A stretch of DNA of 64,000 nucleotides from Ehretia macrophylla (Eukaryota > Streptophyta > Magnoliopsida > Boraginales > Ehretiaceae): the NCBI GenBank assembly GCA_037974665.1, contig CM075771.1, forward strand, positions 42,020,425 through 42,084,424, in the 5' to 3' direction. The notes beneath the pieces are model-generated. The model had not been told where the DNA came from, did no database searches, and saw only the letters and a program-made list of their open reading frames with translations. Of the stretch, positions 37,766 through 51,200 are shown one piece after another; the first letter of the stretch is position 1, and every line of letters begins with the position of its first letter. The translations under genes and the position numbers were made by a program.

Positions 37766-40700
37766 AGCGTGCCCGCACGCTAATTAATAAAGAATCCTAC
37801 ACAAAGTACTAGACTACAAAATAATCCTACAAACACCACTAACTATTATTATAATCCTAATTCAAATCTCTACAAAATCCACTAACACCTAAATATTATA
37901 TTTTAAACTCACTACAAGACAAAATCTTACAAACCTCTAAACATATCCTATATTCTATTCTACCTAAAATCCCTAAATACCCAACATTCTCTTACACACA
38001 TGCTAAACCCTAAGCACTTTCCTATTATCTAAACATTCCTATGACAAGTACAAAACACAATGCAACCTAGGATAGACAAATGCATGACAATACAAAAACA
38101 ATAATAAAAACCTCATCCAAACCCTTCCCATTCTCGACCAAATCACCAAGCATGCTTCTCACAATTCAAATTGCATAGTTGACAAAGCAAAAAATCAGAT
38201 TTGAAGGCCTTAAGGCTGACACACACACACACAAACAACTCAACACATTTCATTTTCCTCTCAAAGTCCTCTCAAGCTCTCATTCTCTCTCCTTCTCTCT
38301 CATTTTCGACCATGGCTTCTCTTGAGCTTCCAAGACCTCAAGCTCACTCTTAAGATCTCTCCCAAGCTCGGCCATAGCAGCCCAAGCAAGCAAGAAGCAA
38401 GAAAGAAGCTCCATTGCTGTAACCATCAAGAGTCTTGTGCATCTTCTTGTTGTTTTGCTAAGGTGAGGGCTAAAACTTCTTGAAAATCTTTCAAAAATCC
38501 CCATGCATGCTCTTAAATGTTTGTCTTTGCTTCCGTACTTGAGTTATATGTGTGTTTATAAGCTTTTACAACCATGCATGACAAGATTTTGGCTTGAAGG
38601 TGATGATAGATGAAATCGGGTTTTGTGACAGCTCTCTATCTTGTTGTTGCGAGGTGAGTTTGGCTAGGAAAATAATGTTGAAAATATATGAAAATTGGTA
38701 GGTAACTATTTTTTCCAGTTTTGAACATGTTTTGCAGAAATAGGCCAAAGCTAATTTTGACTCTAAGGTCCTCAAAATGGCAAATCATTAAAATGTGTCC
38801 AAATCTGGAAAATCTGGAAAAAATGAATCAGGTTTTGGCAGATTCACTGACTTTGTGGAACGAACCAGGTTTGACTTAGTAGATGATGTCCAAAATGTAT
38901 GAAATTTGGTGTACTGCTATCTTTTTCAGTTCTGGACATTTTTGTCAGAAATGGACTAAGGCTAAATCTGACCCTAAGGACCTCAAAACTGACAAATATT
39001 GAAATGTGTGCAAATCTGGACAGTTTTGTGCAGTCCCACTGTTTTGGCTATAACTATTGATCCCGAACTCCAAATGATGCAAGGTTTGTTTTTGAATTTA
39101 GTTCACTTATTAAGCTTTAAGTTGACATCTTATTCACTGGAATTGGATATTGTTTGCTTATCTTAATGATTGTGAGAAAACAGCCTATTGCAGTGAGGGT
39201 TTCACTTAGTTATATGCTTAGAAAATTGTTGTAACTTCTCTTGTGGTATTAAATGCTTGGGATTGTGGCATTGGGATGTTGTGTGGACTGTTTTGAATAC
39301 TTGGGAATGTTTGAATTAATTGATGCTTGGCTTGAGATTGATTTTGAGTTGATTTGGGGCTTAATCGCACGGGTAGGTATAAAATGGAAACCCTAATGAT
39401 TAGGTATATTCACTAAGTGTTGATCCTTTGGATATTTTGTGTAATTATATGTTTAGTAGGCTGCCCGTAGTTGCCCTTATAGCCCTAAATGTGATTTTGA
39501 TCATTGCATGTTGACAAATAGGCCTTTCTTGCATCCAAACCCACGTAGATGTTATTGCATGTTGAATAATCTTATTATTTGATTACATGAACGTTGAAAT
39601 GAGTTATATGACTTGATTTACGTGCGTACATGGCTGCCCATTTAATGTTCATATAACTCCATATGCCTTTCAAGTGAAATTACTTGTCTTATCGTGCCTC
39701 GCTTGTTTACTTGTCAATGTGCAATCTTATGACTGTCCGGAGGCAACCTACTTTGTTGTCCTCCTAATGTGATATATTAAATTTCATAAATGTGCATTGC
39801 ATATAAGGTTGCAACCTTTCATTCTGGCATGGTAGAGTTCACGCATACCGGGCGGCATCAGGCTTGCCGGTGCAACCGTGACTACCATTGTCCAATTCCC
39901 TCTCTCGCTTGGGGGCTAGACTTCCTCGGAGAGTTGGGTCGTAGGATTTCGGGGTACATCTGGAGTATACCCATTTGGCGTGAAAAGTGGATGATTGAAT
40001 CCGACCGCAACAACTGTTATTGAAAATGAACTTGAACGACAGGAAATAAGTGCTATGCGGGGGAAAGTGCTACACCTAAATGTGGTGGGAGCTACCTCTT
40101 GAGCCCGTATGAGCTACCTCTAGAGTCCTGTACGTATCAAACCGTATTTTTTTCACTATGTGTATAAGTACTCTCGCTTGGTTCCTAAAGGACCTCGAGG
40201 AGGAAAGGCGGGTAATTGTGTTCCTTTACCTTTATATTATGTTATGTACTTACTTGTGATATAATGTCATGCCTTCAAAAAGGGTTTTTCATAAGTTTAA
40301 CCGAAAAAGGATTTCAAAACGTTATCTCTCGTTCCCCCTCGCTGAGTTCATAAGGACTTACCCTTTTTTTTGTCACAGGTACATCAGATTTGGAATAGAT
40401 ACCCGAAGTAAATGTGCTTGTTGACGATTCCTTGGAGTGACTACGTGCTTTTGTGCTTTGCCTGAAAGTGGTTGCTATATGGATGTTGTGTTTGATTGCA
40501 AACTATTCATTTTATTGATGTAAATGACCCCGTTGTAATTTGGGTCTAATTTTGGGATTGTACTATCTATAACCGGACGAACTTCTTATTTGGTTATTTG
40601 CTTTCATTATCTTGAATAGTAGCTATCATAGGCAATTAAACCACTAGGTGAAAAATCAACTAAGTCAATTCTATCTAATTCCACTTAGGTGCTTATTTGT

Positions 40701-41067
40701 AAACTAAAGAATAATAGGTACTTGCATGATAGGAAATTGATAAATAAACGGGACATAGTTATCATGCTAGACTTATTAACCAAACGAGACCTTCAAGATA
40801 GACTACTAGGCATATCGGTTGATGAGACAAAATAGGAGTCCTTAATGGAATTGGATTAATGATTGGAATAATTGAGGCATTTAGAAATTAGGTCAAACTA
40901 AAAGGTCCTAACTACAACCGTTATGTTGCCGGTTTTCCAGAGAATTTATGGAGTTTAGGCTAAAACGTTAAGTGTTAAACCCTCTTGAATGATTAAGTAC
41001 GTGATATGACTTGAATGTTTAGATCACACCCTAGTCTAACCTTCATAGGTCGGGTTGGGGTGTGACA
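37359..41067 (+). mobile_element. A3: LTR of family A, mosaic copy
   Basis: 3709 bp, TGTGAGGCCCAACCCCG to GGGGTGTGACA. The first ~1 kb differs strongly from A1 and A4 and has an expanded ACGTG minisatellite. From about 38400 on it is very close to A4 and A1. Its left flank ends CTGCC and its right flank is AAGAG, so its own ends do not form a duplication. The left CTGCC instead matches the right flank of A4. The acidic frame at 40378 is interrupted by TAG. No internal retroelement region is attached. Confidence 0.85.
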
Positions 41068-44000
41068 AAGAGCTTTCCAACGGTATACTGTGCGCCGCGT
41101 AACTCCTTACTAATCAAAAGTTAGGGCACCGAAGCGACGGATACCTGGTCACAAGCCCCACGCCCTCGGTTTGCGGGCCCAGCCTCTACATAAAGTGAAG
41201 TTGTCTTGCCCAAGGTGCCATGGGATTCAGTAATAGAAATGTGATGGATTAGGTTGTCGTCCCTTTCGCGGCTCACGACGTACGATCCGCGATGGAAAAA
41301 CAACGCAAAAGAAGAAAAGTGTCCAGAAACTGATGAAAACATTTGATTTTGGGCTCCAAAAATAGGCGCGACCAAGTAGGCTTGATATACCCATCGTAGA
41401 GCTCTCAGAGAGCTTTCCAACGGTATGCTGTGTGCCGCGTAACTCCTTACGGATCAGAAGTGATGGGCACCGGAGTGACAGATACTTGGTCACAAGCCCC
41501 ACGCCCTCGGTTTGCTGGCCCAACCTCTACGTGAAGTGAAGTTGTGTTGCCTAAGGTACCGTGGGATTCGGTAATAGAAATTGATGGATTAGGCTGTCGT
41601 CCTTTTCGCGGCTCATGACGTACGATCCGAGATGGAAAAACAGCGCAAAAGAAGAAATGTGTCCCGAAACTGATGAAAACATTCGATTTTGTTCTCCAAA
41701 AATAAGCGCAGCATAGCTGGCTTGTTGCACCCGTTGTAGAGCACTCGGAGAGCTTTCCAACGGTATGCTGTGTGCTGCGTAATTCCCTACGAATCAAAAG
41801 TTATGGGCACCGGAGCGACGGATACCTGGTCACAAGCCCCACGCCCTCGATTTGCTGGCCCAGCCTCTACGTGAAATGAAGTTGTCTTGCCCAAGGTATC
41901 GTGGGATTCGGTAATAGAAATGTGATGAATTAGGTTGTTGTCCTTTTCACGGTTCACGACGTACGATCCTGGATGAAAAAACAGCGCAAAAGAATAAAAG
42001 TGTCCCAAAATTGATGAAAACGTTCAATTTTTGGCTCTGAAAATAGGCGTAGCCGAGCAGGCTTATTGCCCTCGTCATAGAGCTCTCGGAGATCTTTCCA
42101 ACGGTATACTGTGCGCCGCGTAACTCCTTACGGATCAAAAGTTATGGGCACCGGAGCGACGGATACCTTGTCACAAGCCCCACGCCCTCGGTTTGCTGGC
42201 CCAGCCTCTACCTGAACTGAAGTTGTCTTGTCCAAGGTACTGTGGGATTTGGTAATAGAAATGTGATGGATTAAATTGTCGCCCTTTTTGTGGCTCATGA
42301 CCTACGATCCGGGATGAGAAAACAACGCAAAAGAAGAAAAGTGTCCCAAAACTGATGAAAACGTTCGATTTTGTTCTCTGAAAATAAGCTCAGGTTGGCT
42401 GGCTTGTTGCCCCCATTGTAGAGCACTCGGAGATCTTTCCAACGGTATGTTGTGCGCCGCGTAACTCCCTACGAATCAAAAGTTATGGGCACTAGAGCGA
42501 CAGATACCTGGTCACAAGACCCACGCACTCGGTTTACGGGCCCAACCTCTACGTGAAGCAAAGTTGTCTTGCCTAAGATGCCTAGGATTCAGTAATAGAA
42601 ATGTGATGGATTAGGTTGTCGTCCTTTTCGCGGCTCACGACATATGATCCGTGACGGAAAAACAGCGCAAAAGAAGAAAAGTGTCCTGAAATTGATGAAA
42701 ATGTTCATTTTTGGGCCCCAAAAATAGGCGCAGCCGAGCAAGCTTATTGCCCTTGTCGTAGAGCTCTCGGAGTGCTTTCCAACGGCATGTTGTGCGACGC
42801 GTAACTCCTTACGGATCAAAAGTAATGGGCACCGGAACGACTGATACCTGGTCACTAGCCCACTTCCTCAGTTTGCGGGCCCAGCCTCTACGTGAAGTGA
42901 AGTTGTCTTGCCCTAGGTGCCGTGGGATTCAGTAATAGAAATGTGATGGATTAGGTTGTCGTCCTTTTCGCGGCTCACGACGTACGATCCGGGATGAAAA
43001 AATAGCTCAAAAGAAGAAAAGTGTCCCGAAACTGATGAAAACTTTTAATTGTGGGCTCCGAAAACAAGAGCAACGACTGCGCCTGTCGTAGAGCTCGCAG
43101 AGAGCTTTCCAACAGTATACTATGCGCCGCGTAACTCCTTACAGATCAAAAGTTATGTGCACCAGAGCAACGGATACCTGGTCACAACCCCCACGCCCTC
43201 AGTTTGCGGGCACAACCTTTATGTGAAGTGAAGTTGTCTTGCCCAATGTACCGTGGGATTCGGTAATAGAAATGTGATGGATTAGGTTGTCGTCCTTTTC
43301 GCGGCTAACGACGTACAATCCGGGATGGAAAAACAGCGCAAAAGTAGAAAAGTGTCCCGAACCTAATGAAAATGTTTGATTTTGGGCACCAAAAACCGGC
43401 ACTGCAATGCAAATTTGCTGCCCCTGTCGTAGAGCTCTTGGAGAGCTTTCCAACGGTATGTTATGCGCTGCGTAACTCCTTATGGATCAAAAGTTATGGG
43501 CACCAGAGCGTCGGAGACCTGGACCCAAGCCCCACGCCCTCGGTTTGCAGACCCAGCCTCTACGTGAAGTGAAGTTGTCTTTCCCAATGTGCCGTGAGAT
43601 TCGGTAATAGAAATGTGAATGATTAGGTTGTCATCCTGCTCGCGGCTAACGACGTACGATCCGGGATGGAAAAACAGCGCAAAGGAAGAAAAGTGTACCG
43701 AAATTGATGAAAATGTTCAATTTTGGGCTCCAAAAATAGGCGCAGCCGATCAGGCTTGTTTCCATCGTCGTAGAGCTCTCGGAGAGGTTTTCAACGGTAT
43801 GCTGTGCGCCGTATAACTCCTTACGAATCAAAAGTTATGGGCACCGGAGCAACAAATACCTGGTCACAAGCCCCATGCCCTCGGATTGCAGGCCATCCTC
43901 TACGTGAAGTGAAGTTGTCTTGCCCAAGGTGCCATGGGATTCTCTAATAGAAATGTGATGGATTAGGTTGTCGTCCTTTTCGCGGCTCATGACGTACGAT

Positions 44001-47000
44001 CCGGGATAGAAAAATAGCGCAAAAGAAGAAAAATATCCCGAAACTGATGTAAATGATCAATTTTGGGCTCCAAAAATAGGCGTGGCTGAGCAGGCTTGCT
44101 GCCCCCGTCGCAGAGCTCTCGGAGAGCTTTCCAACGGTATGTTGTGCGCCGCGTAACTCCTTACGGATCAAAAGTTAGGGCTCTTAAGTGACGGATACCT
44201 GGTCACAAGCTCCACGCCCTCGGTTTGCGGGCGTAGCCTCCATGTGAAGTAAGGTTGTCTTGCCCAATGTACTATGGGATTCAGTAACAGAAATGTGATG
44301 GATTAGGTTGTCGTCCTTTTCGCGGCTCACGACGTATGATCAGGGATGGAAAAACAACGCAAAAGAAGAAAAGTGTCCCGAAACTAATGAAAACGTTCGA
44401 TTTTGGGCTCCAAAAACCAGCGCAGCCGTACAGGTTTGTTACCCTCGTCGTAAAGCTCTCGGAGTGCTTTCCAACGGTATGCTGTGCTCCGTGTAACTCC
44501 TTACGGATCAAAAGTTATGGGCATTGGAACGACGGATAGCTGGTCACAAGCCCCACGCCCACGGATTGCGGGCCCAGCCTCTACGTGAAGCAAAGTTGTC
44601 TTGCCGAAGATGCCTGGGATTCGGTAATAGAAATGTGATGGATTAGGTTGTCGTCCTTTTCACGGCTCACGACGTACTATCCGTGACGGAAAAACAGCGC
44701 AATAGAAGAAAAGTAACCCGAAATTGATGAAAACGTTCATTTTTGGGCACCGAAAATAGGCGCAGCCGAGCAGGCTTGTTCCCCCGTCGTAGAGCTCTCG
44801 GAGAGCTTTCCAACGGTATGCTTTGCGCTGCGTAACTCCTTACGGATCAAAAGTTATGGGCACCGGAGCGTCAGAGACCTGGACTCAATCCCCACGCCCT
44901 TGGTTTGCGGGCCTAGCCTCTACGTGAAGTGAAGTTGTTCTGCCCTAGGTGCTGTGGGATTCGATAATAGAAATATGATAGATTAGGTTGTCATCCTTTT
45001 CGCGGCAAACGACGTACGATCCGGGATGGAAAAACAGGGCAAAAAAAGAAAAGTATCCCGAAACTGATGAAAACGTTAGGTTTTGGGCTCTGAAAATAGG
45101 CGCATTCGAGCAGTCTTGCTGCCCCCGTCGTAGAGCTCTTGGAGAGCTTTCCAATGGTATGTTATGCCCCGCGTAACTACTTGCAGATCAAAAGCTAGGG
45201 CACCGAAGCGACGGATACCTGGTCACAAGCCCCACGCCCTCGGTTTGCGGGCCCAGCCTCTACGTAAAGTGAAGTTGTCTTGCCCAAGGTGCCATGGGAT
45301 TCAGTGTTAGAAATGTGATGGATTAGGTTGTCGTCCTTTTCGCGGCTCACGACGTACGATCCGGGATGGAAAAAAAATGCAAAAGAAGAAAAGTGTCCCG
45401 AAACTCATGAAAACGTTCGATTTTGGGCACCAAAAATAGGCGCGACCGAGTAGGCTTGATATACCCATCGTAGAGCTCTCAGAGAGCTTTCCAACGGTAT
45501 GCTGTGCGCCGCGTAATTCCTTACGGATCAGAAGTGATGGGCACCGGAGTGACGGATACTTGGTCACAAGCCCCACGCCCTCGGTTTGCTGGCCCAACCT
45601 CTACGTGAAGTGAAGTTGTGTTGCCTAAGGTACCGTGGGATTCGGTAATAGAAATGTGATGGATTAGGTTGTCCTCCTTTTCGCAGCTCATGACGTACGA
45701 TCCGAGATGGAAAAACAGCGCAAAAGAAGAAAAGTGTCCCGAAACTGATGAAAACGTTCGATTTTGTTCTCCAAAAATAAGCGCAGCATAGCTGGCTTGT
45801 TGCACCCGTTGTAGAGCACTCGGAGAGCTTTCCAACGGTATGCTGTGTGCCGGGTAATTCCCTACGAATCAAAAGTTATGGGCACCGGAGCGACGGATAC
45901 CTGGTCACAAGCCCCACGCCCTCGGTTTGCTGGCCCAGTCTCTACGTGAAGTGAAGTTGTCTTGCCCAAGGTATCGTGGGATTCGGTAATAGAAATGTGA
46001 TGAATTAGGTTGTTGTCCTTTTCACGGTTCACGACGTACGATCCTGGATGAAAAAATAGCGCAAAAGAAGAAAAGTGTCCCAAAATTGATGAAAACGTTC
46101 AATTTTTGGCTCTGAAAATAGGCGTAGCCGAGCAGGCTTACTACCCTCGTCATAGAGCTCTCAGAGATCTTTCCAACGGTATACTGTGCGCCGCGTAACT
46201 CCTTACGGATCAAAAGTTATGGGCACCGAAGCGACGGATACCTTGTCACAAGCCCCACGCCCTCGGTTTGCTAGCCCAGCCTCTACCTGAACTGAAGTTG
46301 TCTTGTCCAAGGTACTGTGGTATTTGGTAATAGAAATGTGATGGATTAAATTGTCACCCTTTTTGCGGCTCATGACCTACGATCCGGGATGAGAAAACAA
46401 CGCAAAAGAAGAAAAGTGTCCCAAAACTGATGAAAACGTTCGATTTTGTTCTCTGAAAATAAGCGCAGGTTGGCTGGCTTGTTGCCCCCATTGTAGAGCA
46501 CTCGGAGAGCTTTCCAACGGTATGCAGTGCGCCGCGTAACTCCCTACGAATCAAAAGTTATGGGCACTAGAGCGACAGATACCTGGTCACAAGACCCACG
46601 CACTCGGTTTACGGGCCCAACCTCTACGTGAAGCAAAGTTGTCTTGCCTAAGATGCCTAGGATTCAGTAATAGAAATGTGATGGATTAGGTTGTCGTCCT
46701 TTTCGCGGCTCACGAGGTATGATCCGTGACGGAAAAACAGCGCAAAAGAAGAAAAGTTTCCTGAAATTGATGAAAATGTTCATTTTTGGGCCCCAAAATA
46801 GGCGCAGCCGAGCAAGCTTATTGCCCTTGTTGTAGAGCTCTCGGAGTGCTTTCCAACGGTATGTTGTGCGCCGCGTAACTCCTTACGGATCAAAAGTAAT
46901 GGGGACCGGAACGACTGATACCTGGTCACTAGCCCACTTCCTCAGTTTGCGGGCCCAGCCTCTACGTGAAGTGAAGTTGTCTTGCCCTAGGTGCCGTGGG

Positions 47001-48203
47001 ATTCAGTAATAGAAATGTGATGGATTAGGTTGTCGTCCTTTTTACGGCTCACGACGTACGATCCGAGATGGAAAAACAGCGCAAAAGAAGAAAAGTGTCC
47101 CGAAACTGATGAAAACGTTTAATTGTGGGCTCCGAAAACAAGAGCAACGACTGCGCCTGTCGTAGAGCTCGCAGAGAGCTTTCCAACAGTATACTATGGG
47201 ATTCAGTAACATAAATGTAATGGATTAGGTTGTCGTCCTTTTCGCGGCTCACGACGTATGATCAGGGATGGAAAAACAACGCAAAAGAAGAAAAGTGTCA
47301 GGAAACTGATGAAAATGTTTGATATTGGGCTCCAAAAATAGGCGCGACCGAGTAGGCTTGATATACCCATCGTAGAGCTCTCAGAGTGCTTTCCAACGGT
47401 ATGCTGTGCGCCGCTTAACTCCGTACGGATCAAAAGTTATGGTCACCGGAGTGACAGATACTTGGTCACAAGCCCCACGCCCTTGGTTTACTGGCCCAGC
47501 CGCTACGTGAAGAAAAGTTGTCTTGCCCAAGGTGCCGTGGGATTCAGTAATAGAAATATGATTGATTAGGTTGTCGTCCTTTTCGCGTCCCACGACATAC
47601 GATCCGGGACGAGAAAATAGCACAAAAGAAAAAAAGTGTCCTGAAACTGATGAAAATGTTCGATTTTATGCTCCAAAAATAGGCGTGGCCGAGCAGGTTT
47701 GCTGCCCTCATCATAGAGCTCTCGAATAGCTTTCCAATGGTATATTGTGCACTACGTAACTCTTTACAGATCAAAAGTTATGGGCACCGGAGCGACGGAT
47801 ACCTGGTCACAAGCCCTACGCCCTCGGTTTGCTAGCCCAGCCTCTACATGAAGTGAAGTTGTCTTGCCCAAGGTACCGTGGGATTCGGGAATAGAAATGT
47901 GATGGATTAGGTTGTCGTCCTTTTCGCGGCTCACGACGTATGATTCGGGATGCAAAAACAGAGCAAAAGAGGAAAAATGTCCCGAAACTGATGAAAACGT
48001 TTGATTTTGGGCTCCAAAAATAGGCACAACTGAGCAGGCTTGTTGGCCCCGTCGTAGAGCTCTCGGAGAGCTTTGCAACGGTATGATGTGCGCCGCGTAA
48101 CTCCTTACGGATCAAAAGTTATGGGCACCGGAGCGACGGATACCTGGTCACAAGTCCCACACCCTCGGTTTGCGGGCCCAACCTCTACGTGAAGCAAAGT
48201 TGT
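41068..48203. repeat. 341-bp satellite, array 4 (type II monomers)
   Basis: About 21 monomers, mostly one subfamily: GATACCTGGTCACAAG instead of GAGACCTGGTCCCAAG, GAAGTGAAG instead of GAAGCGAAG, and ATTCGGTAATAG instead of ATTCGATAATAG. It contains a duplicated block (41100-43126 and 45174-47200, offset 4074 bp). LTRs A3 and A4 bracket it in the same orientation. No primer-binding site follows A3 and no polypurine tract precedes A4. Confidence 0.95.
45174..47200. repeat. Second copy of a six-monomer satellite block
   Basis: Matches 41100-43126 at a constant 4074-bp offset. Shared private changes include CTTGATATACCCATCG (41381 and 45455), the shortened GATGCCTAGGATTCAG monomer, and CAACGACTGCGCC (43071 and 47145). 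It ends at ~47200 inside TACTATG, where the sequence switches to a monomer like the one at 44270. Confidence 0.88.
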
Positions 48204-51200
48204 TGTGAGGCCCAACCTCAATTTACATATGATACCTCGTTTCGTGTGCCCTAACCTAGTTTTGCATGCCTTGTCTTAGGTTTAAGAATCGTGTTTCGTT
48301 TTATGTGCCTTGCATTGAATTACGTGCATTCATTTAGGGTTATGTGCATTTACTTGAAAAATGAGCATTCGTCTCGTAGTTCGTGTCCTACCTCGTATTG
48401 CGTGCCCTAGACCTAGGAAAGCGTGCCCTCACGTTAATCAAGAAAGCATCTTACACGAAGCACTAGATCAATAATTAATCCTACAAATTCCACTAACTAA
48501 TATTAAATTACTAATTCAACCCACTAGAAGATAAAATCTCACAAAAAGCTAGACATTCCTTATTCTTTATTCCTTATTCTTTTGCACTTTCAAACATACA
48601 ATTAATTAATGCTCAAAAGATGACAAAGATTCAGCATTTTCATGCCTTGGCCGACCACCTTGTGACATTTATGCTTGCTTGCTCAATTCAAAATTAATTC
48701 TAGACAATTCTATGACAAGTTATGACACAAATGCATAAAAAAACTAGCTCAAAACTCTACCAAACTCCACCAATCTCGACATAAGCTCCTTGCCATGCTA
48801 GGTAATTCAAAAACCATGCTTCTTGAAGACACAAATCTGATTTTTACATGCCCAAGGCCGACACAAGCCTCAACAATTGCACAAGCTTCTATTTTTCTTT
48901 CATTTCTCTCATTTCCTCACATTTCTCTCTCTCCCTCTCATTCTTCTCTCTTTCTCTCGGCTTTGGCTGAGTTCCTATGCTCCATAGCTCATCTTATTAC
49001 TCCATGGTTAATCAAGGCAAGCAAGAAGGTGGGGAACTCGACTAAGCAAGCTAGGTTGCAAGAAAACTCACATGCAAGCTCTTTGAACAACCATTTCGGC
49101 TTAGGTGAGTTTGCTAGCTTCCATTTCTTTTCTTCTTGTTCTAACCACATGCATCTACTAAGAACTTGGTCACTAAGCTAGGAAAAATAGAGAAAATCGA
49201 GTGGTGTCTCGGCTAAGCAAGGAAGAAGATCAACTTTGTGCTTCACCAAGAGTCTTGTGCATCTTCTTGTTGTTTTGCTAAGGTGAGGGCTATAACTTCT
49301 TGAAAATCTTTCAAAAAACCCACATGCATGCTCTTAAATGTTTATCTTTGCTTCTGTACTTGAGATATATGTGTGTTCATAAGCTTTTACAACCATGCAT
49401 GGCAAGATTTTGGGCTAGAATGTGATGTTAGATGAAATCGTGCATGTGACAGCTTTCTTTCTTGTTGGTGCGAGGTGATTTTGGCTAGGTAAATGATGTT
49501 GAAAATGAGTGAAAATTGGTAGGTAACTAGTTTTTCCAGTTCTAAACATTTTTCACAGAAATAGGACAAAGCTAATTTTGAATCTAAGGTCCTGAAAATG
49601 GCAAATCATTAAAATGTGTCCAAATCTGGAAAGTCAGGAAAAATGAAGCAGGTTTTGGCAGATTCACTGACCTTGTGGAACAAACCAGTTTTGACTTAGT
49701 AAATGACATCCACAATGCATGAAATTTGGTATGCTGGTATATTTTCCAGTTTGGGACGTTTTTGTCAGAAATGGACTAAGGCTAAATCGGACCCTAAGGA
49801 CCTAAAAAACGACAAGTATTGAAATGTGTGCAAATCTGGACAGTTTTGTGCAATCCCACTGTTTTGGCTATAAATATTGAACAAGAACACCAAATGATGC
49901 GAGGTTTGTTTCTGAATTTAGTTCACTTCTTAAGATTTAATTTGACATCTTATTCACTAGATTTGGAGATTGTTTTCTTGTCTTAATGACTGTGAGAAAA
50001 CATCCCATTGCAGTGAGGGTTTCACTTAGTGATATGCTTAGAAAAATTATTGTAGCTTCTCTTGTTGTGTTAAATGCTTGGGATTGTGGCATTGGGATGT
50101 TGTGTGGACTGTTTTGAATACTTGAGGGTGTTTGAATCAATCGATGCATGGCTTGAGTTTGATTTTGAGATGACTTGGGCTTAATCGCACGGGTAAGCAC
50201 GAATTGGAACCCTAGTAACTAGGTGAATTTGCTAAGTGCTGATCCTTGGGATGTTGTGTTGGATTATGTGCTTAGTAGGCTGCCCGTAGTTGCCCTTGTA
50301 GCCCTAAATATGATTTCAATGATTTCATGTTGATAAGTAGGCTTTTCTTGCACCCGGTCCCACGTAGATGTCGTTGCATGTTGAATAATCTTGTTATTTG
50401 ATTACGTGAACTTTGAAATGAGTTATATGACTTGATTTACGTGCATTACATGGCTGCCCATTTAATGTTCATATAACTTCATATGCCTTTCAAGTGAAAT
50501 TACTTGTCTTATCGTGCCTCGCTTGTTTACTTGTCAATGTGCAATCTTATGACTGTCCGGAGGTAACCTACTTTGTTGTCCTCCTAATGTGATATATTAA
50601 ATGTCATAAATGTGCATTGCATATAAGGTTGCAACCTTTTATTCTGGCGTGGTAGCGTTCAGGCACACCAGGCGGCATTGGGCTTGCCGGTGCAACCGTG
50701 ACTACCATTGTCCAATTCCCTCTCTCGCTTGGGGGCTAGACTTCCTCGGAGAGTTGGGTCGTAGGATTTTGGGGTACATCCGGAGTACACCCATTTGGCG
50801 TGAAAAGTGGATGATTGAAGCCGGCCGCAACAACTGTTACTGAAAATGAACTTGAATGGCAAGAAGTAAGTGCTATGCGGGGGAAAGTGCTATACCTAAA
50901 TGTGGTGGGAGCTACCTCTTGAGCCCGTATGTCCTACCTCTATAGTCCTGTACGTATCAAATCGTATCCTTTTCACTATGTGTATAAGTACTCTCGCTTG
51001 GTTCCTAGAGGACCTCGGGGAGGAAAGATGGGTAATTGTGTTCCTTTACCTTTATATTATGTTATGTACTTACTTGTGATATAATGTCATGCCTTCAAAA
51101 AGGGTTTTTCATAAGTTTAACCGGAAAAGGATTTCAAAACGTTATCTCTCGTTCCCCCTCACTGAGTTCATAAGGACTCACCCTTTTTCTGTCATAGGTA

